A stretch of 33,687 bases of DNA from the NCBI GenBank assembly GCA_008704415.1, contig VXIS01000427.1, positions 1 through 33,687 on the forward strand. The letters are read 5' to 3'. This document shows, piece after piece, positions 1 to 10,261 of the stretch; position 1 is the first letter of the stretch, and each line of letters starts with the position of its first letter. The translations under genes and the position numbers were made by a program. The notes beneath the pieces are model-generated. The model worked only from the letters and a program-made list of their open reading frames with translations, ran no database searches and had not been told where the DNA came from. Source of the stretch: Sphaerosporella brunnea. Its lineage: Eukaryota > Ascomycota > Pezizomycetes > Pezizales > Pyronemataceae.

Positions 1-3000
1 TGACCACTGGACACGCTGACGCAAAAGTGCGTAAAAAATAGAATATCTTTTCAGCCCCGTGCCATACATTTGACGCCAAAACTTCTGCACAACGCCACGC
101 CAGCTCATTGAATAGAGTACAAGCTGAATGACAGCAAGCAAGAAAAGAAAAAAAAAGCAAATGTCTCCCCTCTCGTGAACTGAATAAAGCCGTGCCTCTG
201 TCTCCCCCCGTCGCGCCCGCGCGAACGATCCAGTTAGTCCCCCCTGAGCGGGGGGGAGAAGGGGGGTTTGTTTTTTTTTGTTTGTTGTTGGTGTAGAACC
301 ACACGGGCGCAATGCAAATGGTATGAAAAACACGCTCACGATCGGCTTCGGCCACCTCCCCCGCCGAAGTCACCCGCCCCGTCCCCTCTCCCTCCCTGTA
401 TTCTCCGTACACGCCTCCTGGACTGCTTCTCTCCCCCTGCTCCAGCGAGGCCGCAGCCGAGCAATGTGCCACAAAAAAGCCACCGGGTCCCTGATACACA
501 CGGGACCGCCTCGCCAGAGCCGGTCCCCAATAGGCAACATCACGCAATCCAGGCCCCTGCGTGACGAAACCCAAACGAGCAGCCACGCATCGGGGTGGAA
601 CACACCTCCAAGCCTAGGCCCCACGGCAGAGGAGATCTCGCGAGTGGACTGTCCTCTTTTTCCCGTTCCCTTATTGCTTTTTGCTTCTTCTACGGTTCCC
701 TCTTTTCTCCCCCCCTTTTCCGTCTTCCGGGCCGACCCGTTCTCCGTTCCCCCCCCCTCATCCTTAGGGAGTTGCGCACAGCGACGAAAGATGTCCCCCG
801 ATTCTCCATCCGCACTCCGGCGCTCAAGTATGATCAGCTGTTTCGCAAACAGCAGATCCAGGCAGTTGGTCCTTTTGAGTTATAGAAGTCAACAGGGAAC
901 CATCAGTCCCCGTGGTGGAAGCCCCCAGCACCGCCTTGGCGGGGCGCGTGCCGAGCAACAGATCCTGGTTGCCCCCCCTCTTACTTTGCCCAAACGCCCA
1001 TCTTCAAATAAGTAACAGGCCGGCCCGTGCAGGCGGTTCATATGTGAGGCCTCTGTTTTTTTTTTTTTAATTCGTTTCTCGTATGGGATCTTTCCTTCTA
1101 CCCACTGAGTGGAGAAGTGGTTTCAGAGGTTTGCTTGTAGATGGCGAGGCGGGGGGCAAGACGATTCGGATCCAGCTCGGACAAAAACACGATCAGTACG
1201 TAGCAAGACCGCTACGTTCGAGAACCGCAACAAACTTGCTAGAGCCTGAGTTCTAGTGGAACGGCCACGACGCCCCTTAAGCCGGATACAAGAGGCATCC
1301 TTGGGCTAGGCTGCTCGGGGCGTGGGGGATGTACGCGAAGGTGGGGGAGGGGTCAGAAATGAGCGCGCCCAGTAGGGAGACAGGGGGGCCGGGAACTCTA
1401 CGCTGTGGGGCAGGCCTGCAGGGGCAAGTGCAGAGCGGTTAGCTGCGGTGGGTGGACGGGGGAGGGGAGGAAGGGGGGCGGGCGGGCGAGAGTGCAGGCA
1501 TGATAAGGAACCGCAAGACGGCCGCGAGGGACAGAAAACGCGTACCACAAGACTACACCCCGCAGTCAGCACAGCCGCCTCCTAGCCGCGAATTGCACCT
1601 AATCCGCCCAAACACTCTGCACCTCACCCAACCCTCTCAGAAACCAGATCGTCGGACACAGCAAACCCACAGCTCCTCTGGTACACGTACGCATGAGCAC
1701 GCGGTCGGCCAGGAGGGTGTGTCGGGGGGGTCCGGCAGGGAGGGAGGGTGTTGGTGCACAAGTCCGAGTCGCGGACGAACCTTGGGACTCGGGCGGGCGA
1801 GAGAGTGGGGAGGGTGGGTTGGGGAGGGGGGGGGTGAGGGGGGAGGGGGTGGGTGGGGGGGACAACGGCACCGCGCTAAGAACAGGACTAACATCGGGAA
1901 AAACGGTGGAGCCGCCTCACCTAAAACAACAAGCGAACAGTCCGAATTGGCTTTACAAAGGACCCGAAAATAGCGGGAAAAAGGTAGTGGGCTAAGAGCG
2001 AAGGCACGAAGGCGCACGCCAAGCTACGACGGAGATACGTACGGCGCAGGCCGGGTAAACAATGCCACCAGACAAAACAATTCAATAGCGTATAAGTGTG
2101 AGTAAGACCGCCTCTGCAGAGTGGGACAAACGAGACAGCACCGCAGCAGTAATGAACCGGCAGCCCCGACAGCTCCATCCAACCTTACGCGGCGACGCGC
2201 TCTGGACGCGCAGCCCGCGCTGACTTCGTGCGATCCACGACTCCTCAGCAATTAGTGACCTTGTAGGCGGGGTGAGATAACGACGCTTTCGCTATTTGGT
2301 TCGACTCTGGGTCCCGAGGTCCCCCGGCGCCGGTGCGCCGCAACGGGGCATGGGCTGGAGAGCGGCCCAGCACAAGGATGATAGTCCTGGGAGGGCACAT
2401 GGTGGGGAAACGGAACAACAGGATTGGGGAAAACGAATAAATATAAACGTGTGAGCGAGGAAGAGGGAATTTCTGCAAGGAGGAGGATAGGTAAGTCCTG
2501 TCAAAAGGGGTATAGAAAGAAGAATCACGTGGTAAGCACCGGACGCGTTTGGGGAGAGTGAGTTGAAAGTGCGTACAGCCTCCCCCGAGGAGTGGTTGGA
2601 GGTTGTGGGTCTCGGGGTTCGGGCCGAGGGGCTCCGGTGTGTTAGGAGGCGCTGTGCCTGGAAAATTGGGAAAAAAAATGCTGTGATGCTGGGGAGGTAA
2701 CTATTGATGGTGGCGTAGCACGTCCTCACGGGCGGTCGGTGGCCGACGGTGAATGACAGCAACAACGCCCCTCTAATTCACTTTTCCCTCGCAACCAAAC
2801 GACGTCGCCCTCCACCCTCGGGACGCCCTCCAACCCAGGTGTGAAAAATACAAAACTTCTAACAACGTATATGCCGGAATGAAAACAACTTCCGCACCCG
2901 ACGACTCTTTCCGGTATACTCCATATCCCCCCCCCCTTGGGGTCGGAACCGCAGATCCGTCCCAGCCGCCACGGAGGAGGATGGCGTACAGACGTAGACA

Positions 3001-3190
3001 CCGCCCGGATGAACCATCACAGGCATGACCCTCACGTTCGCGTCATGAGGTTGAATTTTCTATCCCGCGCGGCGGAATGCGGAGTGCCGCGACCAGACTA
3101 GGCGTAGTTTTTGTTTTGTGTTTTAGGCGAGGGATAAGGAAACCGTAGGGGGGGGGGCCCACACGTCCGTCCTAAAATCACTGTTCAAAC
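1..3190. other. Gene-free skewed region, nothing recognised
   Basis: I see no supportable gene here. Open frames of up to 245 codons exist on both strands, but they are rich in Pro, Arg, Gly and Ser, overlap each other and show no domain, and the longest lacks an ATG start. Strand composition is strongly skewed: C/T-rich near 640-760, G-rich near 1310-1870, A/G-rich near 2340-2560. A few GTAAGT-like donors occur (for example near 2490) without a convincing partner. It may be 5' or intergenic sequence of a gene outside the window. Confidence 0.5.
1801..1862 (+). repeat. G-rich low-complexity tract
   Basis: Nearly all G with runs of 3 to 9 G separated by A, T or GT. The many G-runs at short spacing meet the usual pattern for G-quadruplex potential. 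No coding role is apparent. Confidence 0.7.
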
Positions 3191-3269
3191 TTGGCCCAGG
3201 AGAGGAAGGATTTTATGGGGGGTTTGGGCTTGGGTGTGCTTCTAATTTCTCAGGAGGGAGAGGCCCCAC

Positions 3270-3660
<391 letters not shown>

Positions 3661-3903
3661 CCGCCCACACCCGCTGAAATAGGGGGGGTGGGCAAAAAAA
3701 AAACTGAGGAAAGTTCCAAAAGAAAAAAGGAAATAGAAATGTTGTGGGGAATAGATTTGTTTTTTTTTTATGTTGTGGTCTAGATGGACAAAAAGAAATA
3801 GCCTTAATAATCAAGCACCGAAGTTATTGACCGACGCCCTTTCAGGGCAGGAACGGCAGACTCCGTTGGCACCGGTTGTCCGGGGGGAGGGGGTGGGCGA
3901 TCC

Positions 3904-4897
3904 TTGGAGGGTGACTCATACTCATTCTCCCCCGAGGTCTTACCTCAGAAGACTACCTCACCAAGAATCCTCTTGCAGGATCCTGTTGAGTGGACAGAGG
4001 CGGTCGTAGCTGACATGGTTCGCCACCTACAAAATCACCATAGATCGAAAAGGAGCGATTCCGATGTCAGAGGATTGCTGGATCAAATAGACTCCCAGCT
4101 TCGCCACCTGGGAAGAGATTGAGGGCTAGCCTTAGGCCCTCGTTACAGGAAGCAGGCCGTGTCAATCCACTCGTGACAAGGCATAACAGGAATGGCAGAA
4201 GTTGCGGCAGGACCAGCCGGCTATGATGCTTTCCTAGGATAGTAAACCAATTGATTGTGGATCACTGGTTAATCGTAGGGGGACAAGAATGGTCAAGGAT
4301 AAGCTCAAAGGAGGAGTCTATCTCGAGGAACTGTTTCCAGGAGTGATTGTGGCTAGTGCATGAGGGGCTCCAAACCTCCAAATGCCCAAAGAACGTGTAG
4401 AGTGCCCGATGCATGCTACGGCTGCAGCCAATGGGCCAATGTCCATTGATAGATTGGGAACAGTCAAAACACAAAGTCCACCCACCAATCAAGGTGGCAA
4501 AGCAATAGGGAAGGAGAAGGCCAGGGCTTCAAAGCCCAATCCTGCCATCCAAGCCCTCCGACACAGGCTGTCTCCAGCACAGCAAGGACAAGCCGAAGAA
4601 AGACAACCTGGAAGGATAAAAAGCACTGTCGAGGGCTATAAGAGGCATTCGAGGCAAGGAATGGTCCCTCGATCACGAGCTAAGGACAAGCTCTGCCTAT
4701 GAAGTGTGAGCAAGAAGAACCACTGCCTGTTCGAATGCTTCACTAATGAGTCAGTCCCCAGAAGGTGGCTAGCTCGAAGAAGAGAAAGGCTGAGGACTCA
4801 CAGAGCGAGAAGTCTGAAGAAGAAGGCTAAAGGTTATGTCCTAGCGACTGAGCCTCAGGCCCCGAAACAGACTGCCGTTAGGGTAGGATCCAAGTAG
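3904..4897 (+). pseudogene. Decayed coding remnant, unrecognised
   Basis: Protein-like sequence occurs in two frames. From 3904 to 4122 there is a 72-codon frame with an amphipathic segment (DSDVRGLLDQIDSQL). A second frame runs from about 4270 to 4897 and is broken by TGA codons in the stretch before 4382 and at 4700-4705. It is Gln-, Lys-, Arg- and Pro-rich (KTQSPPTNQGGKAIGKEKAR) and ends in a basic Arg/Lys cluster. The composition and the A-rich run that follows (4959-4999) resemble a retroelement ORF1 or nucleic-acid-binding protein, but I recognise no family and see no reverse transcriptase. I treat it as a dead gene or retroposon fragment of unknown type. Confidence 0.35.
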
Positions 4898-4958
4898 CTA
4901 GGATAAGAAAAAAAAAGCTCGCGCCGCCTTTTAACATCTGAGCTACAGATACTCGGAA

Positions 4959-4999
4959 AAAAAAAAAAAAAAGAAAAGAAAAAAAAGAGAAAAAATTCA
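4959..4999 (+). repeat. A-rich tract, possible retroposon tail
   Basis: Sixteen consecutive A followed by AAAAG/AAAAAG units, directly after the 3904-4897 coding remnant and a short tRNA-like hairpin segment. It could be the 3' tail of a plus-strand retroposed copy. No target-site duplication was found. Confidence 0.4.
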
Positions 5000-5029
5000 T
5001 CTATATTAATAAAAATCCCCTTATCTCAC

Positions 5030-5285
5030 AATGCCACCACCACTTTCCCAACATCCTCCCCCACCGTCCTATCCCCGCCCCCCCCGCCCCGCTCCCCCCC
5101 CCCCCACACCCCCCCGATCCTCTTTCCCCACATTTCCCCTCTCTTCTTCTAATACCAGCCTTCGTCCCTTCGTCGTGCCCTCTCCTCTCCTTCTCTCTTC
5201 ACTCTCTCCTCTTTTCCTTCTTTCCCACATCCCCCCGCACCGATTTCTCTCCCCCCCCCCCTCCGCCGGTTTTTTTTTGGTTTTT
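5030..5285 (+). promoter_or_regulatory. Pyrimidine-rich promoter-like tract
   Basis: About 250 nt of almost uninterrupted C and T ending in CCCCTCCGCCGG followed by a T-run. Fungal promoters often carry such CT tracts just before the transcription start, and a small gene starts downstream at 5530. No TATA box or defined start is seen, so the promoter role is inferred from composition and position. Confidence 0.4.
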
Positions 5286-5529
5286 GTGGTTTGTGTTTTT
5301 TCCCGGAGCTGCGGGCCGCGTACCAGACCGCCGGCGGGGCCCAGTCGCAAAATGGCTGACAACAAAGAGGGAACTTCTATTGATTTATGTTGAAATTTTA
5401 TTATTGAAAAAATCGCCGGGAATCCAAGTCGGGGAAGGAGGGAAGGGCCCCTGCTGTCCTTACTCCTATTATGTCTTCCTTACCTGCGCCCCCGCCAAGT
5501 TCCTGCGTCCGTTCTCGAGGCCGCAGGAA

Positions 5530-5883
5530 ATGGCGTTTTCGTCGGCGGGGAGTAGTAGTGGCACCACGCCGACGCTGGACCCAACCCCTACTGCTACTGC
5601 TACCCCTACCCCCACCCCTACCCCCGCCCCCCGCCCGCCGCAGAACTTGACCGCCCCCATCGTCGGCGGCGTCGTCGGCGGCCTGGCCGTGGTTATCCTC
5701 GGCGTTTTGTTGGCGGTTTGGGTCAAGCGGAGGAATAGCGATACCGTGCCCCCGCCGCCGGCTCCGCAGCAGGCGTTTGTGTATGATGATAAGCTGCCGC
5801 CGCCAATGCCGCCGCAGCAGCCGCAGCAGCCGTATTGGGGCAACGAGGGCTTGGCGTCGGAGTTGCCGGCGAGGATGATGTAG
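5530..5883 (+). CDS. Small single-pass membrane protein, Mid2/WSC-like C-terminal half
   Basis: From the first in-frame ATG at 5530 the frame encodes 117 residues. Residues 4-38 are Ser/Thr/Pro-rich (GSSSGTT, then alternating TPTPTPTPAP), the type of stalk that is O-glycosylated outside the cell. Residues 44-65 form one hydrophobic helix (VVGGLAVVILGVLLAVWV) followed by the stop-transfer KRR. The cytoplasmic tail is Pro/Gln-rich with a YDDK segment. This architecture is that of fungal Mid2/WSC-type surface sensors and related plasma-membrane proteins, but no signal peptide or cysteine-rich ectodomain is encoded immediately upstream. The frame stays open to 5284 without an ATG, so a missing upstream exon, a truncated gene or signal-anchor insertion are all possible. 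GC-rich synonymous positions support real coding. The function is unknown. Confidence 0.6.
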   Translation: MAFSSAGSSSGTTPTLDPTPTATATPTPTPTPAPRPPQNLTAPIVGGVVGGLAVVILGVLLAVWVKRRNSDTVPPPPAPQQAFVYDDKLPPPMPPQQPQQPYWGNEGLASELPARMM

Positions 5884-6099
5884 GAGCGTTGTTTGGTGTT
5901 TGGTATTATTGTTGTTACTGTTATTATTATTTTTACTCGTTTGGGTTGGAGAATGGGGAATGCGAATATCATGCGAATGTGGTGTGGTGGTGGTGGTGGC
6001 TTGTGGATATTAAACACAAAAAAAACGCGAAATGAATTTTAAACCGCCACAAACGATGAAGAGGTCCCCAGAGATGCGGGGCCTCTCGTTAGTTATCGC

Positions 6100-6270
6100 C
6101 CTCCTCTCTTCCTCTTCCTCTTCCTCTGCCTTTTCCTCTTCCTCTTCCGCTTGCTTTTCGTCATCCTTTTCCTCCTCCTCCTCCTCCTCCTCTTCCTCTT
6201 CCCTCTTCCTCTTCCTCTTTCTCTCCCCCTTCCTCTTCCTCTTCCTCTTTCTCCTCTCCATTTCCATCTA
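6100..6270. repeat. CTTCCT/TCC microsatellite
   Basis: An imperfect CCTCTT and TCC repeat of about 170 nt. Read on the minus strand it gives poly-Glu/Lys/Arg frames, but no start, promoter or domain supports a gene. Confidence 0.85.
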
Positions 6271-6300
6271 GTTGCCCCACCTAGCACCTCCGGCAGGACG

Positions 6301-6352
6301 GAGGACGAGGATAAAGAGGCCCCCAGCGACGAGGCCCTTCATCCTCGTCCTC
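6301..6352. repeat. 52-bp near-perfect palindrome
   Basis: The arms GAGGACGAGGATAAAGAGGCC and GGCCCTTCATCCTCGTCCTC are complementary apart from a few mismatches and one gap, around a loop of about 11 nt (CCCAGCGACGA). It shares the core GARG-CCCCAGCGA with related copies near 6057, 8620 and 8735. Confidence 0.75.
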
Positions 6353-6600
6353 CTTTGACTCCTCCCCATCATTTTCCGTAAGCTCCACATAATGTCCCAC
6401 CTTTTTCCGCCAGAGGACGAGGACGATGAGAGACCCGTGGGAGGGCCCCCCCTCCTTCCCAAAAAGACATCGGCTGTATCAGTGGGTAAAAGTGCCGGGT
6501 CTCTCATCTCCTCATCTTCATCAGGGCCGGCGGAAAAAGGTGGTACTGTGGAGTGGGGGGGGGGGAACTTGATGCAAATGATGGGGAGGAGGACGAGAGG
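6352..6600. repeat. Foldback inverted repeat, about 250 bp
   Basis: Three blocks of the left arm reappear inverted in the right arm. CTCCCCATCATTT lies at 6362 and its complement near 6577-6589. CCACCTTTTTCCGCC at 6397-6411 is exactly complementary to 6529-6543. GAYGATGAGAGACCCG near 6423-6436 pairs with CGGGTCTCTCATC near 6495-6507. The loop is about 58 nt. It resembles a foldback or MITE-type element; no clear target-site duplication was identified. Confidence 0.7.
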
Positions 6601-6879
6601 CACCGAGGGAATAATGGGAGAGTGTGTCAGTGGGCAGAAGATACCGCATACCCACTGACTGCATCACCATTCCCTCGGGCCTCTCGGCGTTTTTTTCCTC
6701 CTCTTCGGCCCCCCCTTCCCTTGCTGCCGTGCTGCTTTTTGGGGGGATGTACAGCCGGCTTCGAGGGGGAGGGGGAAGGAGGGCACCTTTGAGACACTTG
6801 TTCTTCGCGCCTCTCTGCCCATATCGGGGTGGCTACGGGCAGGGGGAGAGAAAGATATGGTGGTGGTGGTGTTACGCAT

Positions 6880-7290
6880 GTGCTTTGGTTACTTGTTAGT
6901 TTCTGTATATCTCTTTGGGGGGGAGAAGGAAGGAAGGGTGTACCGTAGTTTTGATCTGCTGATTGGGCCTCCGCTTGATGACCGCCTGCGTTCGCGCATT
7001 CCAGGTGGGTGGCGCCGTGTCGTTAAGAATGCTTTTGATGTTAGCTCAGAAGTAGCGGGCGGTGGTGGTAGAAAGGATTGATGAGACTTACTGCTTGATG
7101 ATGCAAATTGCAAATCGCATAGGTGCATGATTGCATGGGGTTGGAGGGGATAGGAGGAAGGTTGAGGAGGCGAGGTATGAAAAAGAAAAGAAGGAAGGAA
7201 GCAGCTTTTAAGCCATTTGCTTGCTGCCCCCGGACGTCCGGTGGGTTGTTTTCGTCGCCTCGGCGTGGGGGTTTCAAACCCTTTTGACCC
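6880..7290 (-). repeat. Module copy A: promoter, exon 1, intron 1, exon 2
   Basis: Reading the minus strand from 7290: a TTAAAAGCTGC box near 7200-7212, a CT-rich leader, then a short exon whose end resembles ATGCAATTTGCA, followed by a donor GTAAGTCTCATCA starting at 7091. A branch-like GAGCTAACATC lies near 7036-7046. The following segment is open and contains PPGMRERRR, ending in PPKRYTETNK and a stop near 6889. The layout matches six other copies in the window. Whether it is a living gene, a decayed paralogue or a non-coding repeat is not known. Confidence 0.6.
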
Positions 7291-7365
7291 GCTAGAATGC
7301 ACTTAATACTCAAGCACTTGATATGCCAGCCCACCGCCGCTCATGAAGAGAAGGAGCGGGAATTT

Positions 7366-7632
7366 GGTGATGAGACTTACGGATTTGTTCGTGCAGATTG
7401 CATCTTGAGGTGGGATGAACTTGTGAGGCGGAGGAGAAACCGAGGTGGAGAAAAGTTGAGGGAGGAGGCGAGGTATGAAAAGAAAGGAAGAAAGGAAGGG
7501 AGGAAGGAAGAGGCCAGCAGCTTTTAAGCTCTTCGCCGTGTGTGTGTGTGTGTGCCCTCGACGCTTGGACGTCCGAGAATCGGTTTAGACAGCCTCTGTT
7601 TGTGACGTGCTTTTTAGAAGCCGTACGAGTCG
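7366..7632 (-). repeat. Module copy A': 5' part only
   Basis: This copy keeps the GTGACGTGCTTTTT box (7592-7605), the TTAAAAGCTGCTGG box near 7514-7527, the CT-rich leader and the exon end (GATGCAATCTGCACGAACA) with the donor GTAAGTCTCATCACC starting at 7380. Downstream sequence does not match the other copies: it runs into copy A, so this is a truncated tandem duplicate. A (GT)n run of about 16 nt sits at 7540-7556 between the two promoter boxes. Confidence 0.6.
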
Positions 7633-8534
7633 GAACTCCGCCTCGTGTTGACATGGGTTTTTTTTTTTTTTTTTTCCGTGGGAGCAGGCACAATGCTTGA
7701 CGAAAAGGTGATATAACTGTAAGTACTGAGCTATGAATGGCTTCGACTGCTGCTTGAACAGTAGGCCTTGTAGCTGAGCAAAGGTACGGCATCAATCTAC
7801 ACCGTGTTCGGAAGCCGAGAGCCAGGCCGCACCCAAGCAAAAGACGCATCATATCGAATCAATTGCAGGTCCGCACGTTCATTGTGGTATGTAGTCTTGG
7901 TATATACTTCTTTATGTACTTCTTACCTTGGTGAGCAGTTGTTTCCAATTCGTTGGGTAAAATCATAAGACCTGACGGCGCTAGCGGAGTCGGCCACAGC
8001 TAGCAGCTGCCAACTGGTACTATAGTCAGTTGGCGATTGGGTAGGGGGAGGATAGGAGGAGATGTGGAGGGTGGCACTGGTGAGTATATAGCAGCTCAGG
8101 TAGCAGCGCTGAGCTCACGAAGCATTCGCCCGCAATTGTGAGTTTTTCCCACCCACCTCCCGTAGCGACGGAAGCTCCAGATCCCAATAGCTCTACAGAG
8201 ACTGGGATGAATGGCTCAATCAAGTCCAGGGGAATCACGAGTCGGAGTAGGTATGTTTTTGTTTTTGTTTTGTTTTAAATCATACAGCGTACACGCGGAC
8301 GTTAGTCCACGTGCCTCCTATCTTGCGAATCGGAGTGAGGCCAAAGGCCTATGACGGACATAAGAAACCTGATATCCTGTCCCCACGGTCTTACCCGTCT
8401 GTTGGGGCTCCCCATACAAAAGAAATACCGGGGTAGGTATGTAAAATAGATAGCAATGGAAGCAGGGAGTATTTACAAGTGATAGCAGGGGACTTCACCA
8501 CTCCAAAAAACCACTCCTGCCTTATTTTCGGTGA

Positions 8535-8610
8535 CAAGTGCCGCCGAACAGCTATCCAGACAAACCGGTTACCTTTTCTCTCCCCTGAGATGTTTGGCGG
8601 CACGTGCCAC
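8535..8610 (-). repeat. Second repeated block, copy 1 (short)
   Basis: The segment TTTTCTCTCCCCTGAGATGTTTGGCGGCA matches blocks at 14085-14128 and 19858-19900 (TTTTCT, CCCTG, then GATGTTCGGCGGCAT-like). On the minus strand the frames share MPPN-I-S and GREKVT-like residues. The matching sequence extends less far than in the other two copies. Confidence 0.5.
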
Positions 8611-8762
8611 GAGAGGATGAAGAGAGGTCTCCAGCGATGACGGGTCTCCCTTCATCCTCGTCCTCGTCCTCATCCTCTTCTCCACACTGTCTTGCACTTA
8701 TTACGGCCATCTCGTGCCACAAAAATGAGGAGGAAAGGTCTCCAGCGATGCGGGGTCTTCCA
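8604..8762. repeat. Two direct copies of a GTGCCAC...AGGTCTCCAGCGATG repeat
   Basis: The segments at 8604-8650 and 8713-8762 share GTGCCAC, a GA-rich spacer, AGGTCTCCAGCGATG and GGGTCT(C/T)CC. The first is also a hairpin (GAGGATGAAGAGAG opposite CTCCCTTCATCCTC). A related core occurs at 6057-6088 and in the palindrome at 6301. Read on the minus strand the two copies give a repeated Arg-Pro-x-Ile-Ala-Gly-Asp-Leu-Ser-Ser motif next to Glu/Asp runs, which I take to be a by-product of the DNA repeat. Confidence 0.6.
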
Positions 8763-8892
8763 CCACCATCCTCCTCCTGTTCATCTCCTTCCCCATCAAG
8801 TAAGTTCTCAAGCATGATGGAGAAGGAGAGTAACGGGGTAACTTTAAGGCGCTTGTTCTTGTTGAAACGAGTGGTGGTGGCGTTGTCCTTTG

Positions 8893-9305
8893 CTACTTGT
8901 TAGACGCTGTACATCTCTTTGGGGGGAGAAGGGGTACCGTGGGAGTAGAGCACGTTCGCTCTCGTCGAGTCGTCTCTTGGAAGGGCTGTTGACATGTTGC
9001 GCTTTGGGTTGGCGCATTGCAGGTGGTGCGCTCGGTTGGTCTGGTGTGTGTTTCTAGGTATGTCAGCTCCCTTCGTGAAGGAAATATTGATGGAGGCGAT
9101 GAAGTGTTGTCGAGACTCACCGCTTGTGCAAATTGCAGATCGATATGAGATGGAAGGAGAAGAAAGGAGAGATGAGAACGGGGTGGAACGAACGCAGTGG
9201 GATCGAGAGTTGGGCCAAGAAAGAAAAAAGGAAAGAGACCTCGACGTGGTTTTAGTAGTCTCTGCGATCGCGGAGTGGGTTTCAAAAGTTGTCCGAGTCA
9301 CGGCC
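8893..9305 (-). repeat. Module copy B: promoter, exon 1, intron 1, exon 2
   Basis: Minus strand: an exon end GATCTGCAATTTGCACAAGCG, donor GTGAGTCTC from 9120, branch GCTGACAT at 9060-9067 and acceptor CCTAG at 9054 give a predicted 67-nt intron. The following frame ends in PPKRCTASNK and a stop at about 8893, nearly the same ending as copy A. The CGACGTGGTTTTAG box lies near 9242-9255, but the TTAAAAG box is not recognisable here. The intron signals are the best preserved of the series. Confidence 0.6.
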
Positions 9306-9679
9306 CACAAAATTCTGCTAATTCAACGTCTCGCGCTGGGTTATTCGCTTTTTTTTTGTAATATCACCAATTGTAAGAGGCAGAGGCTATGGTATATTTC
9401 AAAACTTTATCTCGAAGGAATTGTGAAAGTGGCATTTTATATTCTCGCCCGCCATTCACTTATGACGACGTGGTTTATTGCCAGTCCGCGGCACTGTGAT
9501 CTCCGGGGAGCTGTAACGGAGTACACACCCCTCATACTTTCGCACTCGTTACCGTACATTACGGGTTGACGCTCGTTATATCCAGCCCAGCACATTTACC
9601 ATAGAGTATAAACGATTCTACAGTGGCATTGCGTGCGTACGGCTATAGCTAAGCGTCCGCGCAATTCGCCCGTTATGGG

Positions 9680-10150
9680 CTAGGCCTCCTGATCCGCCTC
9701 CTCCTCGTCCTCGCCTTCATCATCGTCCTCGTCCTCGTCCTCGCCTTCATCATCGTCCTCGTCCTCGTCCTCGCCTTCATCATCGTCGTCGTCCTCGTCC
9801 TCGCCCTCGTCTTCATCATCGTCGTCGTCCTCGTCCTCGTCGGCATCTTCCTCCTCACCCTCGTCTTCATCATCGTCTTCGTCCTCGTCCTCCTCCCCTT
9901 ATTCCTCCTCCCCTTCCTCAAGGGATGGGCCGGGTGGACCGATGGCTGCGACCGCGACAGCCAGACGGCGCCGCTTGGCGGCCCGCTGGCAGACCTGGTC
10001 GCGGTCCAGGCATCGGTCGCACCCCTTCTTCCCCCGGGTACAGTCCCGCATGTGGGCGTAGTGGCCACGCTTACGTGGGCACCACCACCACATCTAAGAT
10101 CACAGGAGTTAGCACGCGCGCGCTGGATACTTGTTCTCGGGGAACTTACG
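9680..10150 (-). CDS. Zinc-cluster-like protein with acidic tail, split by one stop
   Basis: A predicted 56-nt intron (10094-10149) has donor GTAAGT, branch TGCTAAC and acceptor CTTAG. The exon beginning at 10093 encodes MWWWC and then Cys5, His11, His14, Cys18, Cys25, Cys28 and Cys35, with CDRCLDRDQVC followed by the basic run KRRR at 40-43. The Cys-x2-Cys-x6-Cys half resembles a fungal Zn2Cys6 DNA-binding cluster, but the first half is not canonical, so it may be another zinc-binding fold. After residue 64 a TAA (9899-9901) interrupts the frame. Beyond it the same frame encodes 73 almost purely Asp/Glu/Gly codons and stops naturally at 9680, suggesting an acidic tail lost to a nonsense change. 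Module copy C lies upstream and may supply its promoter and first exon. A competing frame over the same repeat gives a Thr/Arg/Met-rich peptide and is less convincing. Confidence 0.5.
9692..9896. repeat. Trinucleotide-type repeat (TCC/TCG/TCA)
   Basis: Imperfect repeats of TCGTCCTCG and TTCATCATCG with an 18-33 nt higher period (GCCTTCATCATCG recurs at 9712, 9751 and 9772-9784). Its minus-strand reading forms the acidic tail of the zinc-cluster-like ORF. Confidence 0.8.
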
Positions 10151-10261
10151 ACGGGAAAGTACCCAGAGGCCCACTGAGTGCCAGTGCGGCGGCGTCGTAG
10201 GCGAAGCCGGTGTCGTAGGAGAAGGGGAGGTGGACAAGGCCGTGATGGCGGCGTTGTACTT

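Noticed and set aside
278..1015. 245-codon frame on the plus strand
   Set aside because: It begins with TTG, has no domain, and is Pro/Ser/Arg-rich in a composition-skewed region where several frames are open at once.
2279..2335. tRNA-like B box (GGTTCGACTCT) with flanking complementary heptamers GACCTTG and CGAGGTC
   Set aside because: The T-arm stem would be almost entirely wobble pairs and no A box or anticodon arm fits the spacing.
4918..4957. Minus-strand sequence resembling a tRNA A box (GTAGCTCAGATGTTAAAAGGC)
   Set aside because: There is no anticodon arm or B box: the sequence runs straight into a T-run. It may be a tRNA-derived scrap but cannot be called a tRNA.
6010..6287. Minus-strand Glu/Lys/Arg-rich frames
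   Set aside because: They are translations of the CT microsatellite.
7540..7556. GT repeat considered as a possible CRISPR- or telomere-like array
   Set aside because: It is a plain dinucleotide run; no spacered repeats or telomeric hexamers occur anywhere in the window.
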